DNA from: a virus
Virus record (IMG/VR): IMGVR_UViG_3300045885_000260
Coordinates: 1-34,168 of that record
DNA length: 34,168 bases
Strand: one strand, 5' to 3'
The first letter of the stretch is position 1. Each line of letters begins with the position of its first letter. Position numbers and translations under genes: made by a program. This document shows, one piece after another, positions 11,567-20,008 of the stretch. The notes beneath the pieces are model-generated. The model did no database searches. It was not told the origin of the DNA and saw nothing but the letters and a program-made list of their open reading frames with translations.

Positions 11567-13713
11567 GCTCCTTTCATCAAGCGCGCCTCGAGTTGAGCGA
11601 TGCGCGCGTCCTGCTCCTTGATGGCCTCGATCAGCAGGCCCACCAGGTTGCCGTAGGCCACCCCCAGGCCGTGCTCGGTGTCGTGTACCACCTCGGGCAC
11701 CACCTCGGCTACATCCTGGGCGATGAGCCCCATGTGATAGCCGGGAATGTCGGTGCGCTCGAAGTTGACGCCTCGCAGTCGGCGCACTTTGTCGAGCGCC
11801 CCGCTGATCGGCTCGATGTTGCGCTTGAATTTGCGGTCCGAAAGGTCGATGACGTCGGCGGCGGTGATGGTTTTGGTAATCGTGACGTCGCCGCTCGAAT
11901 TATCAATGGACAACGCAACCTCTTGGAACACGCCGGACGTGTTGTAGCGCAAGACGTTAAGGTTACTGGTCGACGAACTGGAACTCTGGATCGCCCAACG
12001 GGCGCCCCCGCCGACACTCAGGAACAGATTCGCATCGGTCGCGCCCGTCGCGTTCAAATAGAATTGCGGAGTCGCCTTGACAATCTGAGTATCTCCGGTC
12101 AGCAGCCCGCCCGCCAGCGGCAGATAGCTCCCGCTCACGTACGACTCGGTCGCGAGCTTCGCGCTGTTTGAATACGCCCCCGTCGTATCCGCGACGAACG
12201 TCTGCGTGAATGTCGGAGTAGTTCCAACGGTAGCGCCCGAGTAGGAATACGAAGTGAACTGCCCCGTAGTCGTAAGATTGATGTATCCGCCCGCCGTCTG
12301 CTCGGCGACAAAGGCTCCGGCGGCATCAGTCTTCACGCCGCTGGTAATATTCAGCCCGCCGCCGGTCCCCATGAAAGCACGCCCGATGCGCCCGCTCCCG
12401 CCTCGCTGAATGCTGATCGCGCTGCCATCCCCGCCGTAGTTCGCCTTCACCTCCTGCGTCCACGTCGCCGCCGCGCTGCGCATCCACACCGGCAGCGGCT
12501 CGTCATAAGGCTGCGCCGCGCCGCCCTCGACCAGCTGCACCAGCTCAAGGCGGAAATCGCCGGTGGTCAACGAAGCGACGTTTACCTGCGCGCTGGTTGA
12601 CACCGCATTGCTGCTGGCGATCCACGTATTGGTCGAGGCGGTGACGTAGGACGAGCCCGCCATCAGGCACCAGACAAGCTGCCAATCCGCGGTCCACGTG
12701 CCCGTGATGTCGACCGGGATGACGATGGTCTTCTGCTCCCAGGTGCTCGCGCTCGAGATGGTGTACGGCGAGACATACACGCGCGCAGTACCCGTGCGCA
12801 GCGTGAATCCATAGGTGCCGGTCTGCAGCGAGCGCACCCAGAACGACACCGTCACGTAGCGGCCCGCCGAGCCGCCGCCCGCGCCCAGGTCTTTCATCGC
12901 CGCAACCGGGATGGTGTGGGTGATGACGGTGTAGTCGGTCGCGGCAACCGTAGCATCCCCCGCGGTGCAATCGACTTGCAGCGAGTGCGTGGCCCCATAG
13001 CCGGAATTATCGAAGGTGGGCACATCGGCCACCTTGATGATGTTGAAGGTGGCCGCCGAGGTCGTGCTCACCGTCCAGCGGCCATCCAGGCTGACCGAGG
13101 CGCTCGAGCTGCACGCTGCGGGCGTGCCGCACGCCCAGGCATTGGTGGTGAAATCCCCGCCGTCGACGCGATTGAGCGTGGCAGGCGCAAACGCCCATTT
13201 CACTCCGTTTGTGCTGGCCGCATCGGCGGTCAGCACCTGCCCATCCGAGCCCACCGCCAGGCGCGCATCGGCACTGCTGCTGCGCGTGTAGATGTCGCCC
13301 TTTGTCGTCAGCGGCGAGGTGCTGCCGCCGCCGCCGCTGGCCCCGCCTTTGGTGCGCCAATCCTCGTAGGAGGTGACCGTGGTGCCCCCGGTCACGATCT
13401 TGTACAGCGGGATGTTTCCGCTTGAGGTGAACGCGGTCGTGTTCTTGGTGACCACGCCGGTCGACAGGTCAGCTTCCACATAGTTTGTCGCGCTCGCGGT
13501 GAGCGCCACCGTACCGTTGGCGATGAGCACGCGCGCGGTTGGGCTGGCCTGGAACGTGCCGCCGTAGTAGCCCCAGGTCAGGCCCGAGGTGGTCGACGCG
13601 CGCCGCCCGTACAGCGCCCCTGGCGACATGGCGTCGTACAGCGCGTTGGCGGTGACCTCTTTCTGCGCCTGCGATTGCTGGATGGTGTCGAGGATGGTTG
13701 TGCTGTCTGCCAT
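11563..13713 (-). CDS. Tail fibre with C-terminal S74 self-cleaving chaperone domain
   Basis: A 716-aa fibre or spike that would recognise the host surface. The N-terminus (LDTIQQSQAQKEVTANALYD) resembles the DUF2793-type virion attachment segment. The middle is Ser/Thr/Gly-rich, beta-structured, with a carbohydrate-binding-like stretch at about 190-400. The C-terminus is a peptidase S74 intramolecular chaperone: LSDRKFKRNIEPI, with S625 and K630 spaced like the known Ser-Lys dyad, then GLIAQDVAEVVPEV and a coiled-coil end (EAIKEQDARIAQLEARL). The chaperone trimerises the fibre and then cuts itself off after folding. It follows the tail-tip gene by 14 bases. Confidence 0.9.
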   Translation of the reverse strand: MADSTTILDTIQQSQAQKEVTANALYDAMSPGALYGRRASTTSGLTWGYYGGTFQASPTARVLIANGTVALTASATNYVEADLSTGVVTKNTTAFTSSGNIPLYKIVTGGTTVTSYEDWRTKGGASGGGGSTSPLTTKGDIYTRSSSADARLAVGSDGQVLTADAASTNGVKWAFAPATLNRVDGGDFTTNAWACGTPAACSSSASVSLDGRWTVSTTSAATFNIIKVADVPTFDNSGYGATHSLQVDCTAGDATVAATDYTVITHTIPVAAMKDLGAGGGSAGRYVTVSFWVRSLQTGTYGFTLRTGTARVYVSPYTISSASTWEQKTIVIPVDITGTWTADWQLVWCLMAGSSYVTASTNTWIASSNAVSTSAQVNVASLTTGDFRLELVQLVEGGAAQPYDEPLPVWMRSAAATWTQEVKANYGGDGSAISIQRGGSGRIGRAFMGTGGGLNITSGVKTDAAGAFVAEQTAGGYINLTTTGQFTSYSYSGATVGTTPTFTQTFVADTTGAYSNSAKLATESYVSGSYLPLAGGLLTGDTQIVKATPQFYLNATGATDANLFLSVGGGARWAIQSSSSSTSNLNVLRYNTSGVFQEVALSIDNSSGDVTITKTITAADVIDLSDRKFKRNIEPISGALDKVRRLRGVNFERTDIPGYHMGLIAQDVAEVVPEVVHDTEHGLGVAYGNLVGLLIEAIKEQDARIAQLEARLMKGA

Positions 13714-13727
13714 GGCGAATCCTTGTC

Positions 13728-16700
13728 TTACGTCGGCGCCACCGAGGGCAGCGTGGCGACGCCGGGATAGCCGCGCCCGGTCACGCTGGAGAGTTGATAG
13801 ACGCGCACCGAGACGGTGCTCTGCGCGGAGCCGAAATCGGTCACCTGCTGCGCGCTGGTATAGGTCACGCTCTGGGTGCTCGAGGTGAGCGTGCGCTTGA
13901 CCGTGGCGCCGCTCATGATGTCGACCTCGTAGCTTTCGGTGGTCTCACCCAGGGGCGCGTCAATCAGGTCCTGCCAGCCATCGGAGAGGCGCGTGCGCCG
14001 CTTCCAGGTGATCTGCCAGTCGTTGGTGACCTGGCGCCCGCCGCCCAGGTCGTGCGGGGCGTAGGGCTCGTGGCGCACGCCGTTGTTGGCGAAATCGGTC
14101 TGCGTTCCGCTCTCGAAGGACATGCCGAAGGTCACCGCGTTGTAGCGGCGCGTCAGGGTGATCTCGCTTTGCGCCTGGGTGGCGTTGCGCAGATTGGCAT
14201 TGAGCAGCACCGCGCGGTCGTTGAGAGTGTGCGTGCCGTTGGCCCACTCCGTGCCCAGCCGGCCGCGCAGCAGGCCAGAAAGCCGATAGGTGGCGGTGTC
14301 GATCAGCTCGGCCACCTTGAACTGCACCACCTCCGTGCCGATCAGCATGTGGTTGGCGCCGTTGAGCACCGCGAGCTCGGTGGTGGAGGTGAGCTCGCCA
14401 TTGACTTGCACGTCCACCGTGTTGGTCTCGTCGAAGATGTTGTGGACCTGCTGCCAGTCGCCGAGCAGCGTGAGCGTGATGCCGAATGTGGCCGGCGCGG
14501 TGATGGCCTGGTAAGCGCCGAAGGTGGCCCCGCTGTCGCTGCTCTTATAAATCTGCGTGCCCGGCCAGCCCTCGGTGGGCGTGCCGTTGGCGGCCAGGTA
14601 AAAGCCCGGCGTATCGTCCACATCGCGCAGCAGCGGGATGTCCAGATAGAGCGCGGTGGTGGGAATCGGCACCGGCGGGGTCTGGTCGCCCGCGTCCGTG
14701 CTCGCGCCGGGCCAGGTCTGGAGATAGATTTGGCTCGCGTCGTTGACCCCCTCCCAGCGCAACAACAAGCCCTCCTCGGTACGCTTGTTGATGCGCACCG
14801 TCATGCCGTGCAGGCTGACCAGGTCGGTGGGCTCGAGCGCGGCATACTTCACCCCGGTGGCGAACGAGACGCGCTGGCGTTCCACCCAGGCGTTGTACAA
14901 CCAGGCCTCGGCGATGGTCTTGGCCTCGTCGGCATCGAGTGCCACCGGCACCTCCACCGACAGGTCGGCGTCGGAAAAGCCGGCGAAGCGCCGCGCATAC
15001 TGCGTGCCCTGCTGGTAGTCGCGATCTGGCTCGTAGTAATTGCAGTTGACCGTGCGCGGCAGGTCCACATCCTGGGCGCGCTCGATGCCCAGGCGCGGGG
15101 CCTGCGAGCCATCGTCAGCCAGGTCGGCATCCGGGATGGTGAGCACCACATCGCCGCCGCGCCTCACAAACTTGATCTTGTCGGCGCTCTCCAGCCCGTC
15201 GAAAAAGTAGGCCGAGGCCAACGGCTCGATGGCCTGGCGCGCCGAGCACTGGCGCGCGAGCAGGGTGCCCTTGATGTCCTGGTCGGCGAGCGCGGTCAGG
15301 TCGCGCTCACTCGCCTCCACGCCCACCCGGTCGAGATAGCCGGCCACCACCGCATCGAGCCCCACGCCTTGCGTGGCCATCGTCTCGGTGTCGACCTGGT
15401 AGAGAGTATTGGTGCTGCCAAACCAGTTGACCCCGAAAATGCGATGCGTGAGCGGATCACGCCCCCAGGCGGTGACGTTGATCGGCGTGTCGGTGACATC
15501 ATGCGATGACGAGACCGCAAAGGATGCGATGTCCACGAGCTGCATCATCTTGGGGTTGGTCTGCGAGCGGCCATACGCATTGCCCACGTGGACAAACTTG
15601 GTCCCGCTCTCGTTGAGGGTGAGAAAAGCCCACTGATTGGTGCGCGCCGGCGAGTAGGTGAGCCGTGCCACCCGCGTCATGGAAACCGGGTCCCACTGGT
15701 CTATGCCGATTCCAATTACCGAGACATACACATAGCCTTGATGAAAAAGCAGGTTGTAGGACTCGCCCGCGTCCGGCGAGTAAACATCGGCCTGCACCAG
15801 CATGTTGGCCGTGCTCAATTTGATCAGCCGGTAGCGGTCGGTCATCGCGCCGGCGCCATACCCCATCACCGTGACGTAGTAGGACGTCCCATCCGTGGCG
15901 CCGTTGACCGGGTAGTCGCTTTGCAGCAAGAGGCTGGTGCCGTCTTTTCCAATGGATGGGCCGATGACGGTGCCCGAAAGCAGCGCGTTGCCGCGATAGA
16001 TCAGCCGGTGCGGGATCACCTCATTGGTCCCGCTGGAGATGAGCGCCAGCATGTCGGACCCGAGGGCGCATTGCTGCTTTGGAATGCCGAAAAAGCTGGA
16101 GCCGGCGGCGGTGACCTTGGAAAAGGTGCGCAGCACCGGGTCCATGATGAACAGCGTGAACACCGGCACCCCGGGCCCTGGGTCGCTCGGTCTGCCGAGC
16201 GCCCAGAATTTGCCGTCACTGGTGGGCATGATTGGCGTGCCGCCCTGCGAGCCGTAGGCCCAGGTCGAGATGAGCGCGCCGGTGGCGGGGTCCATCCGGT
16301 GCACTTCACCGTTGATGCCCTCGTTGGGCGCGGCGAAAATCGCATACAGCTGCCCGTTGGAGGTGAACCAGGCGTAACGGCGGCGCACCGTCTCGGTGCC
16401 GGCGAACGCATAGCGGGCGGTCACCTCCGTGGTGATCGTGGCGGCCTCCACCACCTCGAAAAACAACTGCGGGATCTGGTTGCCGAACGGGCCCACCGGG
16501 AGATGCGAAAAGACCACGTAGCACTGGCCGCGATAGGCCGGCACGTTGCCCGCGCCCTCGAAGCTTTCCATCGTGGGGTCGGGCATTTGCGTCTCGCTGC
16601 CCGGATAGAAGGTCCAAGCGGTGTAACCCTTGGAATCCGCGGTCGCGTCGTACCACAGGCGCCCGTTGGCCCAGATGCGCCGCACCGCACCCATCTCGCC

Positions 16701-17045
16701 CTCGCACAAACTCACCGCGAAGTTTGCGAAGTAAGAGTATTGCGTCACCTCGGTGGTGGGGCCGCCCTTGCCGCCCACCTCCTCGGTCGAGCTCTCTTCC
16801 TGCAGGTCGGTGGACCAAATGACATTGCCGCTCACCCCCATGGTGCCGCGCACGATGGGCAGCATCACGCCGTAGGCCGACACCTGCACGCGCTTGTCGT
16901 GCAGGCGCGGGCCCTCGGCGGTCTGCTTGTTCAGCTGCTGGTCGACATACGAGCCAATCGCCGAGCCGATCAGGAAGCCCAGCTGCGGCATCCCGACGAA
17001 AGAGCCCACCACACCGCCGACCACACCCAGGGCGAGACTAGCCAT
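13728..17045 (-). CDS. Tail tip/hub protein (GTA-like, phage-tail_3) with beta-propeller-like insert
   Basis: A 1105-aa central tail-tip protein, counterpart of lambda J and of GTA hub proteins. Residues 1-60 are Gly/Ala-rich with a membrane-like stretch; about 60-205 form the N-terminal tail domain (LPIVRGTMGVSGNVIW, YSYFANFAVSLCEGEMG, RIWANGRLWYD). About 222-555 looks like a repeat-based beta-propeller (WFTSNGQLYAIF, EVHRMDPATGALISTW, YQVDTETMATQG). After it come a phage-tail_3-like region (CSARQAIEPLASAYFFDGLE) and FN3-like C-terminal parts. It ends 14 bases before the fibre gene. The insert is unusual for this family. Confidence 0.85.
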   Translation of the reverse strand: MASLALGVVGGVVGSFVGMPQLGFLIGSAIGSYVDQQLNKQTAEGPRLHDKRVQVSAYGVMLPIVRGTMGVSGNVIWSTDLQEESSTEEVGGKGGPTTEVTQYSYFANFAVSLCEGEMGAVRRIWANGRLWYDATADSKGYTAWTFYPGSETQMPDPTMESFEGAGNVPAYRGQCYVVFSHLPVGPFGNQIPQLFFEVVEAATITTEVTARYAFAGTETVRRRYAWFTSNGQLYAIFAAPNEGINGEVHRMDPATGALISTWAYGSQGGTPIMPTSDGKFWALGRPSDPGPGVPVFTLFIMDPVLRTFSKVTAAGSSFFGIPKQQCALGSDMLALISSGTNEVIPHRLIYRGNALLSGTVIGPSIGKDGTSLLLQSDYPVNGATDGTSYYVTVMGYGAGAMTDRYRLIKLSTANMLVQADVYSPDAGESYNLLFHQGYVYVSVIGIGIDQWDPVSMTRVARLTYSPARTNQWAFLTLNESGTKFVHVGNAYGRSQTNPKMMQLVDIASFAVSSSHDVTDTPINVTAWGRDPLTHRIFGVNWFGSTNTLYQVDTETMATQGVGLDAVVAGYLDRVGVEASERDLTALADQDIKGTLLARQCSARQAIEPLASAYFFDGLESADKIKFVRRGGDVVLTIPDADLADDGSQAPRLGIERAQDVDLPRTVNCNYYEPDRDYQQGTQYARRFAGFSDADLSVEVPVALDADEAKTIAEAWLYNAWVERQRVSFATGVKYAALEPTDLVSLHGMTVRINKRTEEGLLLRWEGVNDASQIYLQTWPGASTDAGDQTPPVPIPTTALYLDIPLLRDVDDTPGFYLAANGTPTEGWPGTQIYKSSDSGATFGAYQAITAPATFGITLTLLGDWQQVHNIFDETNTVDVQVNGELTSTTELAVLNGANHMLIGTEVVQFKVAELIDTATYRLSGLLRGRLGTEWANGTHTLNDRAVLLNANLRNATQAQSEITLTRRYNAVTFGMSFESGTQTDFANNGVRHEPYAPHDLGGGRQVTNDWQITWKRRTRLSDGWQDLIDAPLGETTESYEVDIMSGATVKRTLTSSTQSVTYTSAQQVTDFGSAQSTVSVRVYQLSSVTGRGYPGVATLPSVAPT

Positions 17046-17462
17046 CTAATCCACGCCCCGATACGAATACACCGCGCTCACAAACCGCTGCCAGCGCGCA
17101 TCGAATTGATGCTCGACACAGGCGCGCGCCTGGGCAAGCACATGAACGATGGTGCCCTCGCCGGTCAGGATGGCCAGGTGCTGGTCCTGCACATCGAAGG
17201 CGAACAGCAGGATGTTGCCGCCCCGCCGCTCGTCACAGGGCCGCGCCGCGAGCAGCGCATCGCATAGCGTGCGCATCTCCGGGCCGTTGGGCCGGCGCCC
17301 GTACACGGGCGCTGCGGCATAGTCCATTAAGCCCAGCGCCTTGCCCACGCCCAGGATCAGGCCTCCGCAGTCCACCCCCACCCCGCGCAGGCGCCCCTGG
17401 TGGTGAAAGGGCGTGCCGAGCCAGGTGCGCGCCTCGGCCACGATCTGCTCGCGCAATGTCAC
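17046..17462 (-). CDS. NlpC/P60 tail-tip peptidase
   Basis: A 138-aa NlpC/P60 cysteine peptidase of the GTA/lambda K type, carried at the tail tip to cut peptidoglycan stem peptides during DNA entry. Start GTG 17460-17462, overlapping the upstream stop as GTGA; the longer frame from 17555 lies inside DUF2163. Catalytic residues visible: C32 in VDCGGLIL, H95 in QHLAIL, and H107 in TIVHVLA as the third polar residue. ARTWLGTPFHHQGRLRGVGV precedes the Cys as in the family. The gene order DUF2460, DUF2163, NlpC/P60, tip protein is the GTA-like tail order. Confidence 0.9.
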   Translation of the reverse strand: MTLREQIVAEARTWLGTPFHHQGRLRGVGVDCGGLILGVGKALGLMDYAAAPVYGRRPNGPEMRTLCDALLAARPCDERRGGNILLFAFDVQDQHLAILTGEGTIVHVLAQARACVEHQFDARWQRFVSAVYSYRGVD

Positions 17463-18301
17463 CCCGCCCTCGTGGGCGTCTGCATGACCTTGTTCATGCC
17501 CGGCAGGTGCGGCTCGCCTCGAAAATTGATAAGGTTGTCGAATTTGGTCAGGCAATCCTCTTGCGCGCGCTTGGTGCAGCCGGCCACCGCCGTGAACGTA
17601 TCGCCCACGCTGGGCGCCCAGCTCGGCGGCAATTGCAGCGTGACGCTACCGGGCGCGCTGGTTTTCACCTCCCCCTTCAGGCCGTTGTTGGGGCCCGAGG
17701 TCCAGGTGAGCTCGCCGGCGGCGAAATAGTCGGCCGCCTGGGTGAGCGCCGGGGCGGTCAACGTGCGCCCGTCCGCACTGACCGCCGTGAGGGTGGCGGC
17801 AAAGGTCACGCTGGCCTTGTCGAATTTGCACTTGTCATCTCCGAAATCGGCCCGGCACCCGGGCTGGTACACCTGGCCGATGCTCTGCTGCAATTGCTGC
17901 ATCAGGCCGCGAATCTCGGCATGAAAGCCCGCGCCGCTCGCGCTCACCTGGCCCAGGCGCCCGGTGCGCAGGATCTGCTTGCCGCCCGCGGGGTCGCGCC
18001 AGTTGAACAGGAAAATTTCCACCGCCGCGTGATCCCAGCGCCCGGCCAGCAGCTCGTCCTCGGTGATGCTGGGCGATTCGAGCAGGGAATCGAGCTCGAG
18101 GTTGTCGACATTGAGCGCCGCACTAGTCTCGATGGCGCTGGCGGTGTAGCCGGTGCGCGCCACGTAGGTCACCCCGTCGATGGTGACGTCCACGTCATGG
18201 TCGGTGAAGCCCAGCACCGTGCCGTCCATCAGCGTGACGGTCCAGGCGCGCGCGAGCGACAGATACTGTTCGCCGATGCCTGGCAGGGTGGCGCGGGTCA
18301 C
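17459..18301 (-). CDS. DUF2163 / phage BR0599-type tail protein
   Basis: A 280-aa tail-tip or baseplate component. Start GTG 18299-18301 with GTGA overlap to the transporter gene; the frame beyond to 18391 is inside that gene. Signature parts: LARAWTVTLMDGTVLGFTDH, then D-x-DVTIDGVTY, ALNVDNLELDSLLESPSI, AVEIFLFNWRDPAGGKQIL, and a C-terminal region with Cys pairs (YQPGCRADFGDDKCKF; AGCTKRAQEDC) that bind metal in related proteins, followed by FDNLINFRGEPHLPG. Downstream is NlpC/P60 as usual for the module. Confidence 0.9.
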   Translation of the reverse strand: MTRATLPGIGEQYLSLARAWTVTLMDGTVLGFTDHDVDVTIDGVTYVARTGYTASAIETSAALNVDNLELDSLLESPSITEDELLAGRWDHAAVEIFLFNWRDPAGGKQILRTGRLGQVSASGAGFHAEIRGLMQQLQQSIGQVYQPGCRADFGDDKCKFDKASVTFAATLTAVSADGRTLTAPALTQAADYFAAGELTWTSGPNNGLKGEVKTSAPGSVTLQLPPSWAPSVGDTFTAVAGCTKRAQEDCLTKFDNLINFRGEPHLPGMNKVMQTPTRAG

Positions 18302-18756
18302 GCCAGCACCTCGCGCCCGCGCGTGCGCAGCCACGCCCATATGACCACCGCCACGCCCATCTTGGCGACCGTCATGGTCAGCCAACCCCATGGCGTGAAA
18401 AACCCCGCCAGCCCCAGGAATACCGCGCTATCCAGCGGCGTGCTTACCGCGCTGGACAACAGAATTCGATCCGCCCACCGGCGGCGCGTCCAGGTGTACA
18501 CCGCCCAATCGGCAAACTCGGAAACCGCGAAGGCCGCCGCCGAGGCGAAGGCAACCACCGGGCTCGCGAGCAGGTAACTCAGCACAATGGCCACGAGCAT
18601 CGCGGCCACCACCCAATGGCCCACGCTGCGCTGGGCCTGGTCACGGAGAACGAACACCGCGCCCACCGCCAGGTTGAGCCACAGGCTCGGCCCCAGGGTC
18701 GCGAATGCCCAATTGATCGCAGCAATCGCGCCCACATAAACGATCACGCTCAACAT
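18298..18756 (-). CDS. VUT-family transporter (YhhQ-like, queuosine precursor)
   Basis: A 152-aa membrane protein of the VUT/YhhQ family, which in bacteria imports preQ0 or preQ1. Hydrophobic segments: about 1-20 (MLSVIVYVGAIAAINWAFAT), 25-40, 53-72 (VVAAMLVAIVLSYLLAS), 75-92 and 115-145. The family motifs VLRDQAQR, ASAAAFAVSEFADWAVYTWT and LDSAVFL are present. It is shorter than chromosomal YhhQ (about 220 aa in E. coli). The ATG overlaps the stop of the DpdA-like gene by 7 bases, and the stop overlaps DUF2163 (GTGA), so it is fully inside the tail operon. Import of a 7-deazaguanine base for DNA modification is inferred. Confidence 0.85.
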   Translation of the reverse strand: MLSVIVYVGAIAAINWAFATLGPSLWLNLAVGAVFVLRDQAQRSVGHWVVAAMLVAIVLSYLLASPVVAFASAAAFAVSEFADWAVYTWTRRRWADRILLSSAVSTPLDSAVFLGLAGFFTPWGWLTMTVAKMGVAVVIWAWLRTRGREVLA

Positions 18757-19427
18757 AGCGGCATCTGCTCCGGGAATTGCGTTCGCCGCGGCGCCCGCAT
18801 CCGCCCCGCGAGCGCGGCGGCCTTGCATTCGGCACAGCCGGTGTCGCGCTTGTAGTTTTGCGCCAGCCCGGCGCTGTCCACGCTGGCGAGCGGCCAGCCA
18901 TCCAGCCCTTGGCCCAGCATGCGCAGGCCATGCAACCACGGCAACCACCGGCGCGAGCGCGCGAGCGCGTTGCAAGCCAGCGCCATGCGTTTCTGCCAGG
19001 CTGGCGCGCCAACCTGCCAGAATTGCGCGCTCGAGCCCAGGCAAACGCGCGGCCAATGGTCGGCGAGCTCGAGCAGCCAATCGAGCGGCAGGCCAAGATG
19101 CCACACCGGCGCGCTCAATTCCTTGGGATAAGGCCAGCGCGCGAGCGCAGCGCGCTGCGCCTCGACCGGCCCGCCGATTACGTCGGGCACCACGGCCCAA
19201 TGCGGCGGCACAAGCATCGGCTCCACCCATGCGCAATAGCCGGCCTCATCGAAAGGCGCGCCGCGAGTGAAAGCGGAAAAGGCGCCGTTGTCGAACATCA
19301 CCGCGGAGCCAATGCGCAGGCACGCTCCGCTGTCCCGCGAGTCCGAAAACGGCACACAGAACGCACGCCCGGCCATGCGCTCGAGCTGCGCGCGCGGCGT
19401 GATGGGCGTGCCGTGGTAGTGAATCAC
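18750..19427 (-). CDS. dpdA: DpdA-like deazaguanine DNA transglycosylase (TGT fold)
   Basis: A 225-aa protein that looks like a phage member of the TGT/DpdA group, which swaps guanine in DNA for a 7-deazaguanine base. Visible motifs: FDNGAFSAFTRG, VVPDVIGGP with a likely active-site Asp, HLGLPLDWLLELAD, CLGSSAQFWQVG, LHGLRMLGQG, SVDSAGLAQN, and a C-terminal GCAEC pair that may contribute to a metal site. It is shorter than tRNA TGT (about 370 aa). The coupled VUT transporter supports the 7-deazaguanine link. No folE/queD/queE/queC genes are seen, so the base would have to come from the host or medium. ATGA overlap to the gene before. Confidence 0.75.
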   Translation of the reverse strand: MIHYHGTPITPRAQLERMAGRAFCVPFSDSRDSGACLRIGSAVMFDNGAFSAFTRGAPFDEAGYCAWVEPMLVPPHWAVVPDVIGGPVEAQRAALARWPYPKELSAPVWHLGLPLDWLLELADHWPRVCLGSSAQFWQVGAPAWQKRMALACNALARSRRWLPWLHGLRMLGQGLDGWPLASVDSAGLAQNYKRDTGCAECKAAALAGRMRAPRRTQFPEQMPLC

Positions 19428-20008
19428 GCCAGCCGCCCGGCCGGCGGAATCTCGCGCACCGGCACGTTGTCGACGATGAATTCGGCGTTACGGATGGTGA
19501 TGCTCGCCGAGCCGGTCGACACCGACACCATCAGCTTGTAGGTGGCATCCACCGTCCCGAAGTCTTTCCCGGCCCAATGCAGGCTCACGGATTTTGTCGG
19601 CCCCTCACAGGTCGACTCGGTCTGCTTGCCTGGCAGCGCGGCGTTGTTCTTGTAGAACTGGAATATCACCTCGGTGCCCTGCGGGCCTTCCACGATGCCG
19701 TTCAACGACAGGTTGCATGTCATGCCGGCCACCGCCCCCAGGGTGCGCGAGATGGTGCCCGCCGCCGGGTTGGCGTCGGCCTCGGGCGGATAGGACGAGA
19801 TGATGCTGTCGAAGGGCAGGGTGGCGGGCGTGGTGGTGAGATTCACCGATTTGCTCACGATGCCCAGGCCGCCATACATGGGCGTGAACGTGTCGAGAAA
19901 ATCCACCAGCATGTTGCGCACGTGCGAGGGCCGGATGGCCTCCTCGTTGTTGTCGGGCAGCGTGGCGAGCGCCTGGGCGACCAGCTCTTGAACCGTTCTG
20001 CGTGTCAT
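19424..20008 (-). CDS. Fibre-like virion protein, unknown exact role
   Basis: A 194-aa protein. The N-terminus RTVQELVAQALATLPDNNEE, IRPSHVRNMLVDFLDTF and PMYGGLG resembles the start of many phage minor tail and fibre proteins (short helix pair before a beta domain). The remaining 130 residues are beta-rich: NLSLNGIVEGPQGTEVIFQF and SITIRNAEFIVDNVPV, a jelly-roll-like pattern. Its start overlaps DUF2460 by ATGA and its stop overlaps dpdA by ATGA. Probably a tail-tip decoration or receptor-binding accessory protein; not assignable further. Confidence 0.7.
   Translation of the reverse strand: MTRRTVQELVAQALATLPDNNEEAIRPSHVRNMLVDFLDTFTPMYGGLGIVSKSVNLTTTPATLPFDSIISSYPPEADANPAAGTISRTLGAVAGMTCNLSLNGIVEGPQGTEVIFQFYKNNAALPGKQTESTCEGPTKSVSLHWAGKDFGTVDATYKLMVSVSTGSASITIRNAEFIVDNVPVREIPPAGRLA

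Noticed and set aside
13698-17267. Long plus-strand ORFs opposite the tail-tip gene (603 and 559 aa)
   Set aside because: They mirror a well-supported minus-strand gene with recognisable domains; open antisense frames are expected at this GC content.
18757-19236. N-terminal extension of the VUT frame
   Set aside because: It is out of frame within dpdA, Arg/Ala-rich, and the real ATG at 18756 overlaps the dpdA stop.
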